NCBI GenBank assembly: GCA_019455245.1
Contig: JACFMR010000007.1
Coordinates: forward strand, 1-64,000
DNA: 64,000 bases
Direction: 5' to 3'
From: Opitutaceae bacterium
GTDB taxonomy: Bacteria > Verrucomicrobiota > Verrucomicrobiia > Opitutales > Opitutaceae
In this document: positions 9,050-17,845 of the stretch, piece after piece
Numbering within the stretch: position 1 is the stretch's first letter
Layout: every line of letters begins with the position of its first letter
Made by a program: the position numbers and the translations under genes
The notes under the pieces: model-generated
What the model was told of the DNA's origin: nothing
The model's input: only the letters and a program-made list of their open reading frames with translations
Databases searched by the model: none

Positions 9050-9895
9050 ATGCACTTATCGCGCATGCAGGCGAAAACGCTCGTCGAGGTGGTGCAGGAA
9101 GGGACGATTCGTCTGGCTGCGCCCCTGGGCATTGTGCGGTGCGAGCCGATCTGGGAATTCAGGCCCTATCTGCTGGTGGATTATATCCTGTGGTGGATTC
9201 TCGACGGGGTGGGCCGGGCTTGGGTGGAAGGACGGGAATTTCCCCTCGGGCCCGGGACCTGCCTGGTGCTGCCGCCCGGCTCGACCCTCACGGCGCTGCA
9301 CGATCCGAAGCGGCGGCTGCGCGTTTTTTATGCGCATGCGGATTTTTTTGATCACCAGGGATGCAAACTGACGCCGGCGACTCTGACGCTGCCGCCGATG
9401 CCGGTGGTGGTGAACGATCTCGCGGCCTTCGAACCGTTGGCGCGGCAGATCGTCGAAGGTCATACCGCGGGCACGGCGGCCGGGATTTTGCGCCGCGATC
9501 TGGCCCTGCGCCTGACGTTGGTGCAAATCCACGAGGCGGCGCAAACCCAGGCCGTGCGCGCCGACGGCACCAAGCTGGCCGAGGTGCTGCTGGCCGTGCA
9601 GGAAAATCCCGGTCTGGCGTGGACCGTGCCGGAGTTGGCCCGGCGCGCCGGCCTGTCGGTCTCGCAAACCGCCCGCCGCCTGCGCGCGCTGACCGGACAG
9701 AGTCCGCAGGCCTTTGTGATCCGCGCGCGCATCGAACGCGCCCGTCGGCTGATGGAGGAATCAACGATGAGCCTGAAACAAATCGCCGAGTCCCTCGGCT
9801 ACACCGACGTGTATTTTTTTCACCGTCAGTTCAAGTCCGTGGCCGGCATGACACCGGGGCAATGGCGCCGAAGCCGGGAGCAGCCAGCCAAGTGA
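9050..9895 (+). CDS. AraC family transcription regulator, copy 1
   Basis: 281 residues. The N-terminal part looks like a cupin ligand-binding domain (GRAWVEGREFPLGPGTCLVL), the C-terminal part is an AraC double helix-turn-helix: VPELARRAGLSVSQTARRL, then MSLKQIAESLGYTDVYFF with the family ending FKSVAGMTPGQWRRS. It is divergent from the PhyH gene and probably controls it in response to a small carbohydrate-like ligand (inference from position). The start could be the second ATG at 9065. The last codons and the stop form the left arm of a long hairpin (9882-9930). Confidence 0.92.
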   Translation: MHLSRMQAKTLVEVVQEGTIRLAAPLGIVRCEPIWEFRPYLLVDYILWWILDGVGRAWVEGREFPLGPGTCLVLPPGSTLTALHDPKRRLRVFYAHADFFDHQGCKLTPATLTLPPMPVVVNDLAAFEPLARQIVEGHTAGTAAGILRRDLALRLTLVQIHEAAQTQAVRADGTKLAEVLLAVQENPGLAWTVPELARRAGLSVSQTARRLRALTGQSPQAFVIRARIERARRLMEESTMSLKQIAESLGYTDVYFFHRQFKSVAGMTPGQWRRSREQPAK

Positions 9896-9930
9896 ATGTC
9901 ACCTGTTAAGTGACAGTCACTTGGCTGGCT
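9882..9930. repeat. Long hairpin across the AraC stop codon, TGTCAC core
   Basis: AGCCAGCCAAGTGA at 9882-9895 pairs perfectly with TCACTTGGCTGGCT at 9917-9930. Inside it, TGTCAC (9897-9902) pairs with GTGACA (9910-9915) around a 7-base loop. The whole forms a stem of about 20 bp with one mismatch. There is no T run after it on either strand. The left arm encodes the last residues and stop of the AraC protein. Confidence 0.85.
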
Positions 9931-9951
9931 AATGGTTGAACGCAGGCAGCG

Positions 9952-12360
9952 TCACAGCTGCAACGACCACTCGGTCACTTCGCCGGTGGTGACGACCGGG
10001 AGCTTGCGCAGCGCGGTTTCGCCGGGGACGGCGATGGCGATGAAGCCGCTTTCACCGGGCGGGCGGTGGAGTTTACCGGATAGGGTGCGGGTCTTGGCGT
10101 GCCATTTCACGGCGCTCAATTCGCGGCCGCCGCTTTGGTGGAAGCTCGTGCCGAGCGGCCAGGGGTGCGGGCGCGGTTTACGCAGAACGAGCAGCTTCAC
10201 GGCCGGGCCGTGGAAGCCGAGGTCGAGCGTGCCGGCGGGGGATTCGAGGATCGGCTGACTGAAATCGCCCGGGTGACGGTAGGTGCCGGCGGGCTGCGCG
10301 GCGCGCGGCACGGTGCCGAGGAATTGGCCGGACCAGAATTCGTAGGCCCAGAGTTGGGCGCTTTTCGGCAGACCGAGCCGCGTGAAGTCCACGCGGAAGC
10401 GGCGCGCAAGGTTGACGCCGGAGCCGTCCTCGACCGGCGGTTCGGTCCAGTTGAAAAACGCGGCGAGCGTCCATTCGTCCCAATCAGTTTTCACCGGCAG
10501 GCTCCACACGCAGGCCCCGGCGGGGTCGGGCTCGGGCCGGGGCGGTTCAATGGGCTTGTCCTTGATGAGCGAGAGATAGGGCAGCGTGCCGGTGGCGACG
10601 GGTTCGAACAGATCCACGGGGCGCGCGGGCGTGTCGTTGGGCGGCAGCGAGGCGAGGAGCACGGACCAGCGGTCCTCGGGCAGGGTGCTGAGATCATCGC
10701 CGAGATCGACATGGCCGGCACCCATGAACGTCGCGGTGGCGCGGATACGCGCCTCCTCGAGCGTGCCGGGCTGGCCGACGACCAGACACGAGGGCTGCAG
10801 CAGCGCCCAGTGGTGTTTGAACAGATGGCAGGCGAACGAGGTGTAAACCTCGCGCAGGTGCCGCCAGCCGAGCCCGGTGTTGCCGGTGTCCATGTTGACG
10901 TAGCCGACCGTGGCGATGCCGGCGGCGGCGTAATCGGTCGCGGAGCAGTCGATCAGGTCGGCCTTGTGGCCCTGCGAATCGAGGGCGTCCTTGGCGATGC
11001 GGAAAGCGGTCCGCACGGCCTCGCGGGCGCGGGCGTTGACGAACTTGGGATCATGGCGCTGGCGCAGCGCGGATTCGGTGACGATGCCGGCGAAATCCCA
11101 TTTCACGAAGCGCACGCCCTTTTCGGCGAGGCGCGTGAAGTTTTCCCGCAGCCACTGCTGCGCGCCGGGGTGCGAGACATCCAGCGCATAGATCGGGCAG
11201 AACGGCGCCCAGAACCAGTTGTAGTTGTTGCGCGGTTTGCCATCCGCGCCGCGCAACAGCCATTCGGGATGTTCCTGCGCGATGGGGTGGGTTTCCGCGA
11301 TGCAGAGCACGCCGACCCAGACGCCGAGGTCGAAGCCGTGATCGCGCAGCTGCGCGCTCAACCAACCGAGGCCGCGCGCGAAGCGTTCGTTCTCCTCGAA
11401 GAAACTCGGCACGTTGTCCTTTTCCCAGCCGAGGTCCACCTGCAGGTAGCGCAGGCCGAGTTGGTGCAGGTGGCGGGTGCGGGCGATGGCCGCGGTTTCG
11501 ACCACGAGATCGTCGGTGACGCGCAGCCGGTAAGGATACCAGCTGCACCAGTTGGCGAAGGGCGCGGGGGCATCGGGCAGGCGGTTGCGCGCCTTGAGGC
11601 GCCGGCCGTGCGCGTCGAGCAGCGCAAGCGGATCGCGGCCGGATTCGATGACGAAGTCGCTGAGCGCGAGTTCCTCGCCGGGGTCGAGCCGGTAGTCGCC
11701 GCCGTCGAAGCCGACAGCGAATTCACGGAAGGCCGGCACGCGGGTCGTCGGTGTGGCAGCGGCGGTTTCGGTGTTTTTCGCGCCGCCGTCCACGTTGGCC
11801 ATGCCGGTGAAGTCGCCGCCTTCGCCCGGAAACATGCGCGCGCTGATCTGCGGCAACCAGCGGTCGATGGACTCGAAACCGAGGAGCAGGCCGGTGCGGG
11901 TGGCGGGGTGATAAAAGACGGTGTGCGTGTGACTGACGAATGCCCCCGTGGTGCCGTCGATGGCCTTGAGGCGGTCGCTGCCGGTCAGCATCTGGCGCGG
12001 CGTGCGCACGCGGCCGAGGTAGGCGTTCTGCTCCAGGATGCGGGTGCTTTCCGGGTTGGGACCGAGGCCGAGGCGACGGCTCGAAAACAGCACGACATGG
12101 TTGAGCGTGAGCGCCTGTTTGCCGGTGTGCCGCAGGCTGCTGGTGACGCGCAGGCGGGTGCGGGCTTCGTGCTCAATCCGCTGCGTGAGCTCCACGTTCT
12201 TGCCGGTCCAGGTGAGCGTGCGGCGTCGGCCGGTTTCATGGTCGGCGGTGCAACGCAGGGTGACGTTTTGGCCGTCGAGGCGCAGGCCGGGTTTGCCGGG
12301 ACCGAGGGTAAAGGGCGCGCTGTCGAGGCGCAGTTGGCCGGATTTTAGGGTAACATGCAT
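9952..12360 (-). CDS. Alpha-galactosidase-like glycoside hydrolase (clan GH-D, GH36-like)
   Basis: About 802 residues. The central barrel has the clan GH-D nucleophile motif in VRFVKWDFAG and a likely acid/base region in LIDCSATDYAAAG; an N-terminal beta-sandwich-like domain (from MHVTLKSGQLRL) and a C-terminal beta domain frame it. The family cleaves terminal alpha-galactosides, for example from raffinose or galactomannan. I place the start at the ATG at 12360 because the open frame further upstream runs through a REPIN. There is no signal peptide from this start, so it is probably cytoplasmic. It is downstream of a Gfo/Idh/MocA gene on the same strand. Specificity within the clan is uncertain. 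Confidence 0.82.
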   Translation of the reverse strand: MHVTLKSGQLRLDSAPFTLGPGKPGLRLDGQNVTLRCTADHETGRRRTLTWTGKNVELTQRIEHEARTRLRVTSSLRHTGKQALTLNHVVLFSSRRLGLGPNPESTRILEQNAYLGRVRTPRQMLTGSDRLKAIDGTTGAFVSHTHTVFYHPATRTGLLLGFESIDRWLPQISARMFPGEGGDFTGMANVDGGAKNTETAAATPTTRVPAFREFAVGFDGGDYRLDPGEELALSDFVIESGRDPLALLDAHGRRLKARNRLPDAPAPFANWCSWYPYRLRVTDDLVVETAAIARTRHLHQLGLRYLQVDLGWEKDNVPSFFEENERFARGLGWLSAQLRDHGFDLGVWVGVLCIAETHPIAQEHPEWLLRGADGKPRNNYNWFWAPFCPIYALDVSHPGAQQWLRENFTRLAEKGVRFVKWDFAGIVTESALRQRHDPKFVNARAREAVRTAFRIAKDALDSQGHKADLIDCSATDYAAAGIATVGYVNMDTGNTGLGWRHLREVYTSFACHLFKHHWALLQPSCLVVGQPGTLEEARIRATATFMGAGHVDLGDDLSTLPEDRWSVLLASLPPNDTPARPVDLFEPVATGTLPYLSLIKDKPIEPPRPEPDPAGACVWSLPVKTDWDEWTLAAFFNWTEPPVEDGSGVNLARRFRVDFTRLGLPKSAQLWAYEFWSGQFLGTVPRAAQPAGTYRHPGDFSQPILESPAGTLDLGFHGPAVKLLVLRKPRPHPWPLGTSFHQSGGRELSAVKWHAKTRTLSGKLHRPPGESGFIAIAVPGETALRKLPVVTTGEVTEWSLQL

Positions 12361-12377
12361 GGGGCGGGGAATTTTTT

Positions 12378-12451
12378 GGGCGGGGTTTCCGAACCCCGCC
12401 AATACGAAGGTGAATGCGAACCAAGGCGGGATCAGGCGATCCCGCCCTACA
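12378..12451. repeat. REPIN, GTAGGGCGGG family, left head lost
   Basis: The right unit is complete (GGCGGGATCAGGCGATCCCG, then CCCTACA); the left unit keeps the palindrome GGCGGGGTTTCCGAACCCCG but has lost GTAG. A further solitary half unit (GGAGACCCCGCCCTGC) follows at 12511-12526. The elements fill the gap between the galactosidase start and the next minus-strand gene. Confidence 0.75.
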
Positions 12452-12539
12452 ATGAACTGTGAAACAAAAAGGCTGGGTTCCTCCGTCGCCGAGCCTATGG
12501 AGGACACGTCGGAGACCCCGCCCTGCATTCATACAACCA

Positions 12540-13460
12540 TCACATCAGCACTTCGCGGCCGTCGTGGGCGCGGCTCTCGTTGGCGGCCTCGATGAAGCGG
12601 ATCAGCTCGACCGTTTCCGCGGCGCTGACCGGCGGCGTGCCGGTGCGGAAGAACTCCATGATCGCCTCGCCGAGGCAGGTGAAGAAGCCCTTGGTCTCGG
12701 CCTGCACGTTGACGAGCACGGTGTTTTTCTCGAAGTGCACGAGACCGGTGTATTCGTAGTTGCCGGTGCGGTTGGTCTGCACGGTGCCGATGCGGCCGTC
12801 GGCCCAGACGCCGGTGATGATGTCGTGATTTTCCGTGCCGACACAGCGCACGCTGCGGCAACCGGTGCCCATCGTGGTGTAGAGCATCTCGACCGGGTGG
12901 ATGCCATACCAGTAGAAACCGGGATTGGTCGGCTCAAACGCCGCCGGGCCGTGAAACTGTGCGCCCTTGACGGTGGGTTTGACCTCGGGGGTGAGGATGC
13001 GGGTCAGCGCGCCGGTGAAGCGCAGGGAGGACGAGGTGAAGATCGGGTTGCCGTGCTTTGCGGCGATGGCGAAAATCTCCTTGGCCACGGCGGTCGAGAG
13101 CGCAAAGGGCTTGTCCACGAAGACCGGCTTGCCGGGCCCGGCGGCGGCGATGCGCTTGAACTGTTCGAGGTGCACGCGGCCGTCGAGCGAGGTGTGCAGG
13201 ATGGCATCGCTGGCGGCGACGACCTCCTCGATCGAGTCCATGATAGCCACGCCGTATTTTTCGCGCAGGTCCTTGGTGTAACCCGGCACGCGGCTGATGC
13301 TGGGCTGCAGGTCGGGCGAACCGCCGGGCCAGGCGGCGACGACCTTGGCGCCCGGGATGCGGTGCTTCGCCTCGGGGTTGTTGAATTCCTCGCTGAAGAC
13401 GATGACGTGGGAGGTATCGAGGCCGATGAGGCCGAGTTTCAGTTCCGGGGAGTTGCTCAT
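12540..13460 (-). CDS. Gfo/Idh/MocA family oxidoreductase
   Basis: 306 residues, NAD(P)-dependent sugar-type oxidoreductase. The N-terminus is slightly unusual for the family: LGLIGLDTSHVIVFSEEFN in place of the common GxGxxG start, so the nucleotide loop is atypical. The signature lysine is present in VFVDKPFALS, and the C-terminal domain contains FYWYGIHPVEML. It is upstream of the GH36-like gene on the same strand with REPIN sequence between, and divergent from the asparaginase gene. Substrate unknown. Confidence 0.85.
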   Translation of the reverse strand: MSNSPELKLGLIGLDTSHVIVFSEEFNNPEAKHRIPGAKVVAAWPGGSPDLQPSISRVPGYTKDLREKYGVAIMDSIEEVVAASDAILHTSLDGRVHLEQFKRIAAAGPGKPVFVDKPFALSTAVAKEIFAIAAKHGNPIFTSSSLRFTGALTRILTPEVKPTVKGAQFHGPAAFEPTNPGFYWYGIHPVEMLYTTMGTGCRSVRCVGTENHDIITGVWADGRIGTVQTNRTGNYEYTGLVHFEKNTVLVNVQAETKGFFTCLGEAIMEFFRTGTPPVSAAETVELIRFIEAANESRAHDGREVLM

Positions 13461-13586
13461 ATGCAGGGTCGGTTTGAGGTGGAGTCCGGTTATAGGCCTG
13501 CGTTTGCCGACAGCTCCAGTCCCGAGTGCAATTATCTTTCTGTATTTTCATCGCGAAGGGGCCGCAGTAGCTGTTGCACTTTCCGC

Positions 13587-14585
13587 ATGAGCGTTTCCCG
13601 CGAGCTTCCCCGCATCACGCTGCTGGCCACCGGCGGCACGATCGCCGGCGCGCACATGGCGGGCGGCGGTTATGCCGCGGCGGCGTTGTCGGCCGAGGCG
13701 CTGCTGGCCGCGGTGCCCGGTTTGGCCGAGCTCGCGACGATCCAGGTGGAGCAGGTGGCGCGGATCGGCAGCCCAGACATGGACGATGCCGTCTGGCGAA
13801 AGCTCGCGGAGCGCGCGCAGGCGGCGCTGGACGATCCGGCGGTCACCGGTGTGGTGATCACGCACGGCACGGACACGATGGAGGAAACCGCGTATTTCCT
13901 GAATCTCGTGCTCAAGACCGACAAGCCCGTGGTGCTGGTCGGCGCCATGCGGCCGGCGACGGTGATCAGCGCGGACGGACCGATCAACCTCTACAACGCC
14001 GTGGCGGTGGCGGCGGCCCCGGTGGCGCGCGGCCGCGGTGTGCTGGTGGTGGCGAACGACGAGATACATTTTGCGCGCGAGGTGGCGAAGACCAACACCA
14101 CGCAGGTTGGCACGTTCAAATCGCCCAACCGCGGACTCGCCGGACTCGTCAACCGCGGCCGGCTGCATTTCTTCGGGCCCACGGTGCGGCGGCACACCCA
14201 GACGAGTGAGTTCGCGCCGTTGTCCGCCGCGCCGTTGCCGCGGGTCGACATCATTTACGGCCACGCCGGCATGCGGCGCGACTTGATCGACGCCGCAGTG
14301 GCGGCCGGGGCGCAGGGTTTGGTCGTTGCGGGTGTGGGCGCGGGCAACCTGCCGGCGGGCGCGCTGGCGGCCTGCGCCGAAGCGGTGCAGCGCGGCGTGG
14401 TGGTCGTGCGCAGCTCGCGCACCGGCGGCGGCGTGGTGGAGCGCAACGTCGAGATTGACGACGACCGCGTGGGTTTTCTGGTGGCGGAGGAACTGAACCC
14501 GCAAAAGGCCCGGGTGCTGCTGATGCTCGGCCTGGCGCACAACCTACCGGCGGCCGCGCTGCAGGAACGGTTTGAGCTTTACTGA
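13587..14585 (+). CDS. L-asparaginase/glutaminase family protein
   Basis: 332 residues. Hydrolyses L-asparagine (or glutamine) to the acid and ammonia. Both active-site motifs are intact: ATGGTIAGAH with the nucleophilic Thr near residue 15, and VVITHGTDTMEET with the Thr-Asp pair. The segment AKTNTTQVGTFKSPNRG is typical of type II-like enzymes, but no signal peptide precedes it, so it is likely cytoplasmic. The start ATG at 13587 fits the family N-terminus. Its stop is one base before the next ATG, so translation is probably coupled to the unknown gene at 14587. Confidence 0.93.
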   Translation: MSVSRELPRITLLATGGTIAGAHMAGGGYAAAALSAEALLAAVPGLAELATIQVEQVARIGSPDMDDAVWRKLAERAQAALDDPAVTGVVITHGTDTMEETAYFLNLVLKTDKPVVLVGAMRPATVISADGPINLYNAVAVAAAPVARGRGVLVVANDEIHFAREVAKTNTTQVGTFKSPNRGLAGLVNRGRLHFFGPTVRRHTQTSEFAPLSAAPLPRVDIIYGHAGMRRDLIDAAVAAGAQGLVVAGVGAGNLPAGALAACAEAVQRGVVVVRSSRTGGGVVERNVEIDDDRVGFLVAEELNPQKARVLLMLGLAHNLPAAALQERFELY

Positions 14586-14586
14586 C

Positions 14587-15825
14587 ATGCCCTTCACCGA
14601 CGAATCGCTGCTCGCGGCGGAACGCGAGGAATCGCCGCGCTGGAAATTCGTGGCCGGCACACGCTACCGCGAGATGCCGCGGGTGTTCGCGCTCCAGCTG
14701 CTGGCCGTGGCGGCGCGGCTGGATCCCGGCCGCAAGCTGGACGGAATTACGTTGGCGGATCGGCTGGCGGCGAAACTGCATCCGCTGCTCGGCGGTCCGC
14801 CGCCCGATGCGGAAGGGCACACGCGCGAACCCGAGGCGCAGGGCGGCATCGGCGGTTGGACGCATGCGGCGGCGGCGTGGATTTTGGTGCTGGCGAAGGA
14901 AACGCCGGAGGTGTGGGCGCAACTTTCAGCGGCGGAGCAACAGCGCGCCGATTTGATCATGCGCGCGCTGGCGGTGGCGGGACATTTCACGATGGGCGAC
15001 GGCAACGACTGTCATGTGTTGCTCGACGGCGAATCGGCGCACCACAAGAGCTGGAACATCAACATCACCGAGGGCTACGTGGATGTGATGGCGGCGGCGG
15101 GCCGTTGGTTTGGCGGGGCACAGTTGGATGCGTTTTTTGCCGGATTCGACTTCGAACCGTTTGTCGCCGAACTGCGTTCGGCCGGCCTGCTCAACATCGT
15201 GCGCTGCTGGACGCACCGGCCCGAGATCGTGGAGCTGCTCATGCACGGCGGCCGGCACCGGCTGCCGCCGCCGAAGACGCCGCTGGCGATGGGCGGGGTG
15301 GAGGGAGTGGCGCGTGGCGTGCGCCGGCCGTTCACGTTTCAGGGGCTCCCGGCGACCGATGCGTGGGGGCTGCATTGCGTGTGGGGCTTCCGGCAGTTTG
15401 CGAAGGCGGTGCGCACGCGCATCATCGTGCAGGGTGACATCCACACGCATCTGCTGCAGCGCGAGACCGCGGCCGAGGTTTCGCCGTGGGAGGGCCGCAA
15501 CGGCATGTGCACCGAGTTTGAAACCACCGACTGGTTCGGCGTGCGCAGCTGCCTGAGCTACGCCTACGAAGGCGTGATGATTCATGTCGGCACGGCGGCC
15601 GCGTTGCGCGCGCTCGGCCTGTGGCGCGACGATGCGGCGGGGCACGAACTGGAGCGCCGCATGGCGGTGGGCATGGCCGACCTGTGGTTCAAGGCGCGCG
15701 AGGGCTACCGCGGCTGGGCGCACGGCAAGGAGTTTTGCCAGGGCCTCGACGAGCTGCGTCAGGACGGCGCCGACCACATCTTTGCCCTGTGGTCGGGGCT
15801 TTTCGCCGGCCCGGAAGCAAGCTGA
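14587..15825 (+). CDS. Uncharacterised protein, possibly alpha/alpha-toroid fold
   Basis: 412 residues, not recognised. It has no signal peptide and no membrane segment. The sequence alternates helical stretches with conserved-looking aromatic and acidic motifs such as HFTMGDGNDCH, HHKSWNINITEGYVD, DAWGLHCVWGF and ETTDWFGVRSCLSYAYEG. The many Trp, His and Glu residues in short motifs would suit a helical-barrel enzyme such as a polysaccharide lyase or unsaturated glycosyl hydrolase, but this is speculation. It starts one base after the asparaginase stop and ends two bases before the TRIC-like gene, so the three form a tight operon. Confidence 0.7.
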   Translation: MPFTDESLLAAEREESPRWKFVAGTRYREMPRVFALQLLAVAARLDPGRKLDGITLADRLAAKLHPLLGGPPPDAEGHTREPEAQGGIGGWTHAAAAWILVLAKETPEVWAQLSAAEQQRADLIMRALAVAGHFTMGDGNDCHVLLDGESAHHKSWNINITEGYVDVMAAAGRWFGGAQLDAFFAGFDFEPFVAELRSAGLLNIVRCWTHRPEIVELLMHGGRHRLPPPKTPLAMGGVEGVARGVRRPFTFQGLPATDAWGLHCVWGFRQFAKAVRTRIIVQGDIHTHLLQRETAAEVSPWEGRNGMCTEFETTDWFGVRSCLSYAYEGVMIHVGTAAALRALGLWRDDAAGHELERRMAVGMADLWFKAREGYRGWAHGKEFCQGLDELRQDGADHIFALWSGLFAGPEAS

Positions 15826-15827
15826 GC

Positions 15828-16484
15828 ATGGTCATGGTCGAGGCCTTTCAACTGCCCGTCTGGTTTGATCTCGGCGCCACCTTTGCGTTTGCGCTGACCG
15901 GCGCGCTGGCCGCGATCAAACGCGGCCACGACATCGTGGGCCTGCTTTCGCTCGCGATCGTGTCGGGCATCGGTGGCGGCCTGATCCGCGACGGGATTTT
16001 TCTGCAGCAGGGCGTCACGCCGCTGCTGACGAATCCGCACTACCTCTACGTCATCGGCATTGCGGCGTGTCTCGGCGTGCTGCTGGGGGAACGCGTGCAC
16101 CACTTCAACCGCGTGATCGCGGTGGTGGATGCAGTGGGCTTGGGCGCCTATGCGTGCTTTGGCGTGCAGAAATCGCTGCTGGCCGGACTCGGGCCGACGC
16201 CGGCGGTGTTCGTCGGCGTGGTCAACGCCGTGGGCGGCGGCCTGCTGCGCGATGTGCTCACACGTGAGGAGCCGCTGGTATTCCGGCCGGGCCAGTTTTA
16301 CGTGCTCGTGGCGCTGGCGGGCGCGGTGACGTTTGTTTTTCTGACCGCGCAGCTGGATGTGCCGCCGACACCGGCGGCGATTGCGGCGATCGTGCTGACC
16401 TTTGTTTTTCGCATGCTCACGATCATCTTCAACTGGCGCACGGGCGCGGTGGCGCCGGCGAAACCGGGGGCGGGTCCGGCCTGA
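15828..16484 (+). CDS. TRIC-like (UPF0126/YadS-type) membrane channel
   Basis: 218 residues with about seven hydrophobic segments. It shows the internal duplication of prokaryotic TRIC channels: GIGGGLIRDG near residue 45 and AVGGGLLRDVL near residue 130, the glycine-rich motifs at the kinks of the pore helices. These proteins conduct monovalent cations; some YadS-type relatives have been proposed as glycine or amino-acid channels. Starts ATG ATG-like (15828 or 15834). Co-transcribed with the asparaginase gene, which would fit an amino-acid or ammonium-linked role (inference). Confidence 0.88.
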   Translation: MVMVEAFQLPVWFDLGATFAFALTGALAAIKRGHDIVGLLSLAIVSGIGGGLIRDGIFLQQGVTPLLTNPHYLYVIGIAACLGVLLGERVHHFNRVIAVVDAVGLGAYACFGVQKSLLAGLGPTPAVFVGVVNAVGGGLLRDVLTREEPLVFRPGQFYVLVALAGAVTFVFLTAQLDVPPTPAAIAAIVLTFVFRMLTIIFNWRTGAVAPAKPGAGPA

Positions 16485-16640
16485 GCGCGGCGCACTACAC
16501 GTGGCGGCGCGAATTGTTCCGCCGGAAGTGTGGCTTTTATTTTTCCGCGGGTGTTGCCGTACATGGAACCGTCGTGGTGCACACGGTCTAAGGTTGTCCC
16601 TTTCTGTCCGCAATTGTGCCGGGCCGGGGGGATTTTAACC

Positions 16641-17282
16641 ATGACCAAGAAAACCAAAATTGTGAAAAACCTGATTTTGCTCGCGGCGGCCTCGTTGGGC
16701 GCCGCGACTTTCGCCACGGCGCAGACCGCCGGCAACGAGCCGGCGGCGGAGCCGCGTTACAGTCTGCTGGGCGAGCGTTATGCCGGCGTGGACTTTGTTT
16801 ACACGCACGTGCACGACACGCCCTTCGACAACGTCAACGGATTCGCGCTGAACTACCATCAGCCGATGAAACCGGGCTTTGACTTCAGCCTCGGTTACGA
16901 GTGGGGCCGCTCCAACATGGTGGCGGGCAACCGCGTGAAGCAGCAGGAGTTCTCCGCCAGCCTGATCGCCTACTCCGACTACAACGGCATGCGGCCGTTC
17001 ATCGAGCCGGGCGTGGGCTGGAACTGGGCGAAGTTCGGCCCGACCAAGGCCGACTCGTTCTTCTACTTCGTCGGTGCCGGCGTGGAGTTCCAGGTGAGCA
17101 ATCCCTGGGTCGTCACGCCTTACGCGCAGTTTGTCGATGCGACGGACTACAGCGGCTCGACGTGGAACTTCGGCGTGAAGTCCGCCTACCGCCTCAACGC
17201 ATCGTGGAGCGCGAAGCTGGATGTGTCGGTTGACGACGACCGCAACACCGGTCTGAGCGTCGGCCTGAACTATCACTTCTGA
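16641..17282 (+). CDS. Small outer-membrane beta-barrel protein
   Basis: 213 residues. A signal peptide is clear: MTKKTKIVKNLILLAAASLG followed by cleavage after AQT-like residues. The mature part alternates hydrophobic and polar residues in strands (YAGVDFVYTHV, FDFSLGYEWGRS, GVGWNWAKFG, FQVSNPWVVTPYAQF) and ends in LSVGLNYHF with a terminal Phe, as expected for Bam-dependent insertion. Function unknown. A strong terminator follows 27 bp after the stop, so it is the last gene of its transcript. A leader of about 150 bp separates it from the TRIC-like gene. Confidence 0.82.
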   Translation: MTKKTKIVKNLILLAAASLGAATFATAQTAGNEPAAEPRYSLLGERYAGVDFVYTHVHDTPFDNVNGFALNYHQPMKPGFDFSLGYEWGRSNMVAGNRVKQQEFSASLIAYSDYNGMRPFIEPGVGWNWAKFGPTKADSFFYFVGAGVEFQVSNPWVVTPYAQFVDATDYSGSTWNFGVKSAYRLNASWSAKLDVSVDDDRNTGLSVGLNYHF

Positions 17283-17308
17283 TCCCGCCCGGGATCGGGG
17301 TAAACGCG

Positions 17309-17343
17309 GCCGCGGCATCCCACGGGTGCCGCGGCTTCTTTTT
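17309..17343 (+). terminator. Rho-independent terminator
   Basis: GCCGCGGCATCC at 17309-17320 and GGGTGCCGCGGC at 17324-17335 form a near-perfect 12-bp stem with a 3-base loop, followed by TTCTTTTT. It terminates the outer-membrane-protein transcript before the convergent PqiA-like gene. Confidence 0.9.
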
Positions 17344-17837
17344 CAGCCGACCGGCCGCTGGCGGAGCAGCCGGTCCACCCACGCCGAGGCGGCCTGGGTG
17401 GCGATGACCGAGAGCGTGAAGAGATAAAGCCCGCTGCCGATCCGGATCTGGGCCACGCCGGCGGATTTCATCGCCACGATCAGGATCGCGACGACGAACA
17501 CGTCGAGCATCGACCACCGCCCGGCGTTTTCCACCCAGCCATGCAACCGGCGCACGCGGGCGAGGTCGTGATCGCGCTCGGCCCAGATCACCCCGAGCAG
17601 CGCGAGTTTCACGCCGGGAAAGACGAGGGTGAACAGCGATAACACGGCGAAGAGAAAGTATTCGCCCTCGTCCAAGAGGGTGAGGATGCCGCCCACGACC
17701 GAGATGCCGTCGTGGAACACCCAGAACTTGGTCACGTGGAAGAAGGGAAAGAAAATGCCGGTGAGGAAGAGGATTGTCGCAAGCCCCAGCAACGCGGGCA
17801 CGGTGAGGAGGGGGCGCGATGCAGATGGTGAGGACAT
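17343..17837 (-). CDS. Paraquat-inducible protein A (PqiA)-like membrane protein
   Basis: 164 residues with four hydrophobic segments. It matches one membrane half of PqiA: an N-terminal segment ending in FFPFFHVTKFWVF, a long helix FAVLSLFTLVFPGVKLALLG, and the hallmark GRWSMLDVFVVAILIVAMK. PqiA proteins belong to envelope lipid-transport systems together with MCE proteins (PqiB), but no MCE gene is nearby, and only one of the two usual halves is present. The start codon is 9 bp from a REPIN copy. Confidence 0.85.
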   Translation of the reverse strand: MSSPSASRPLLTVPALLGLATILFLTGIFFPFFHVTKFWVFHDGISVVGGILTLLDEGEYFLFAVLSLFTLVFPGVKLALLGVIWAERDHDLARVRRLHGWVENAGRWSMLDVFVVAILIVAMKSAGVAQIRIGSGLYLFTLSVIATQAASAWVDRLLRQRPVG

Positions 17838-17845
17838 GAACGAAA

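Noticed and set aside
12361..12528. An N-terminal extension of the GH36-like protein
   Set aside because: It is coded by REPIN DNA and has no resemblance to the family; the ATG at 12360 gives the expected N-terminus.
12459..13586. A long N-terminal extension of the asparaginase
   Set aside because: The frame upstream of 13587 overlaps a well-supported Gfo/Idh/MocA gene on the other strand; the family N-terminus starts at the ATG at 13587.
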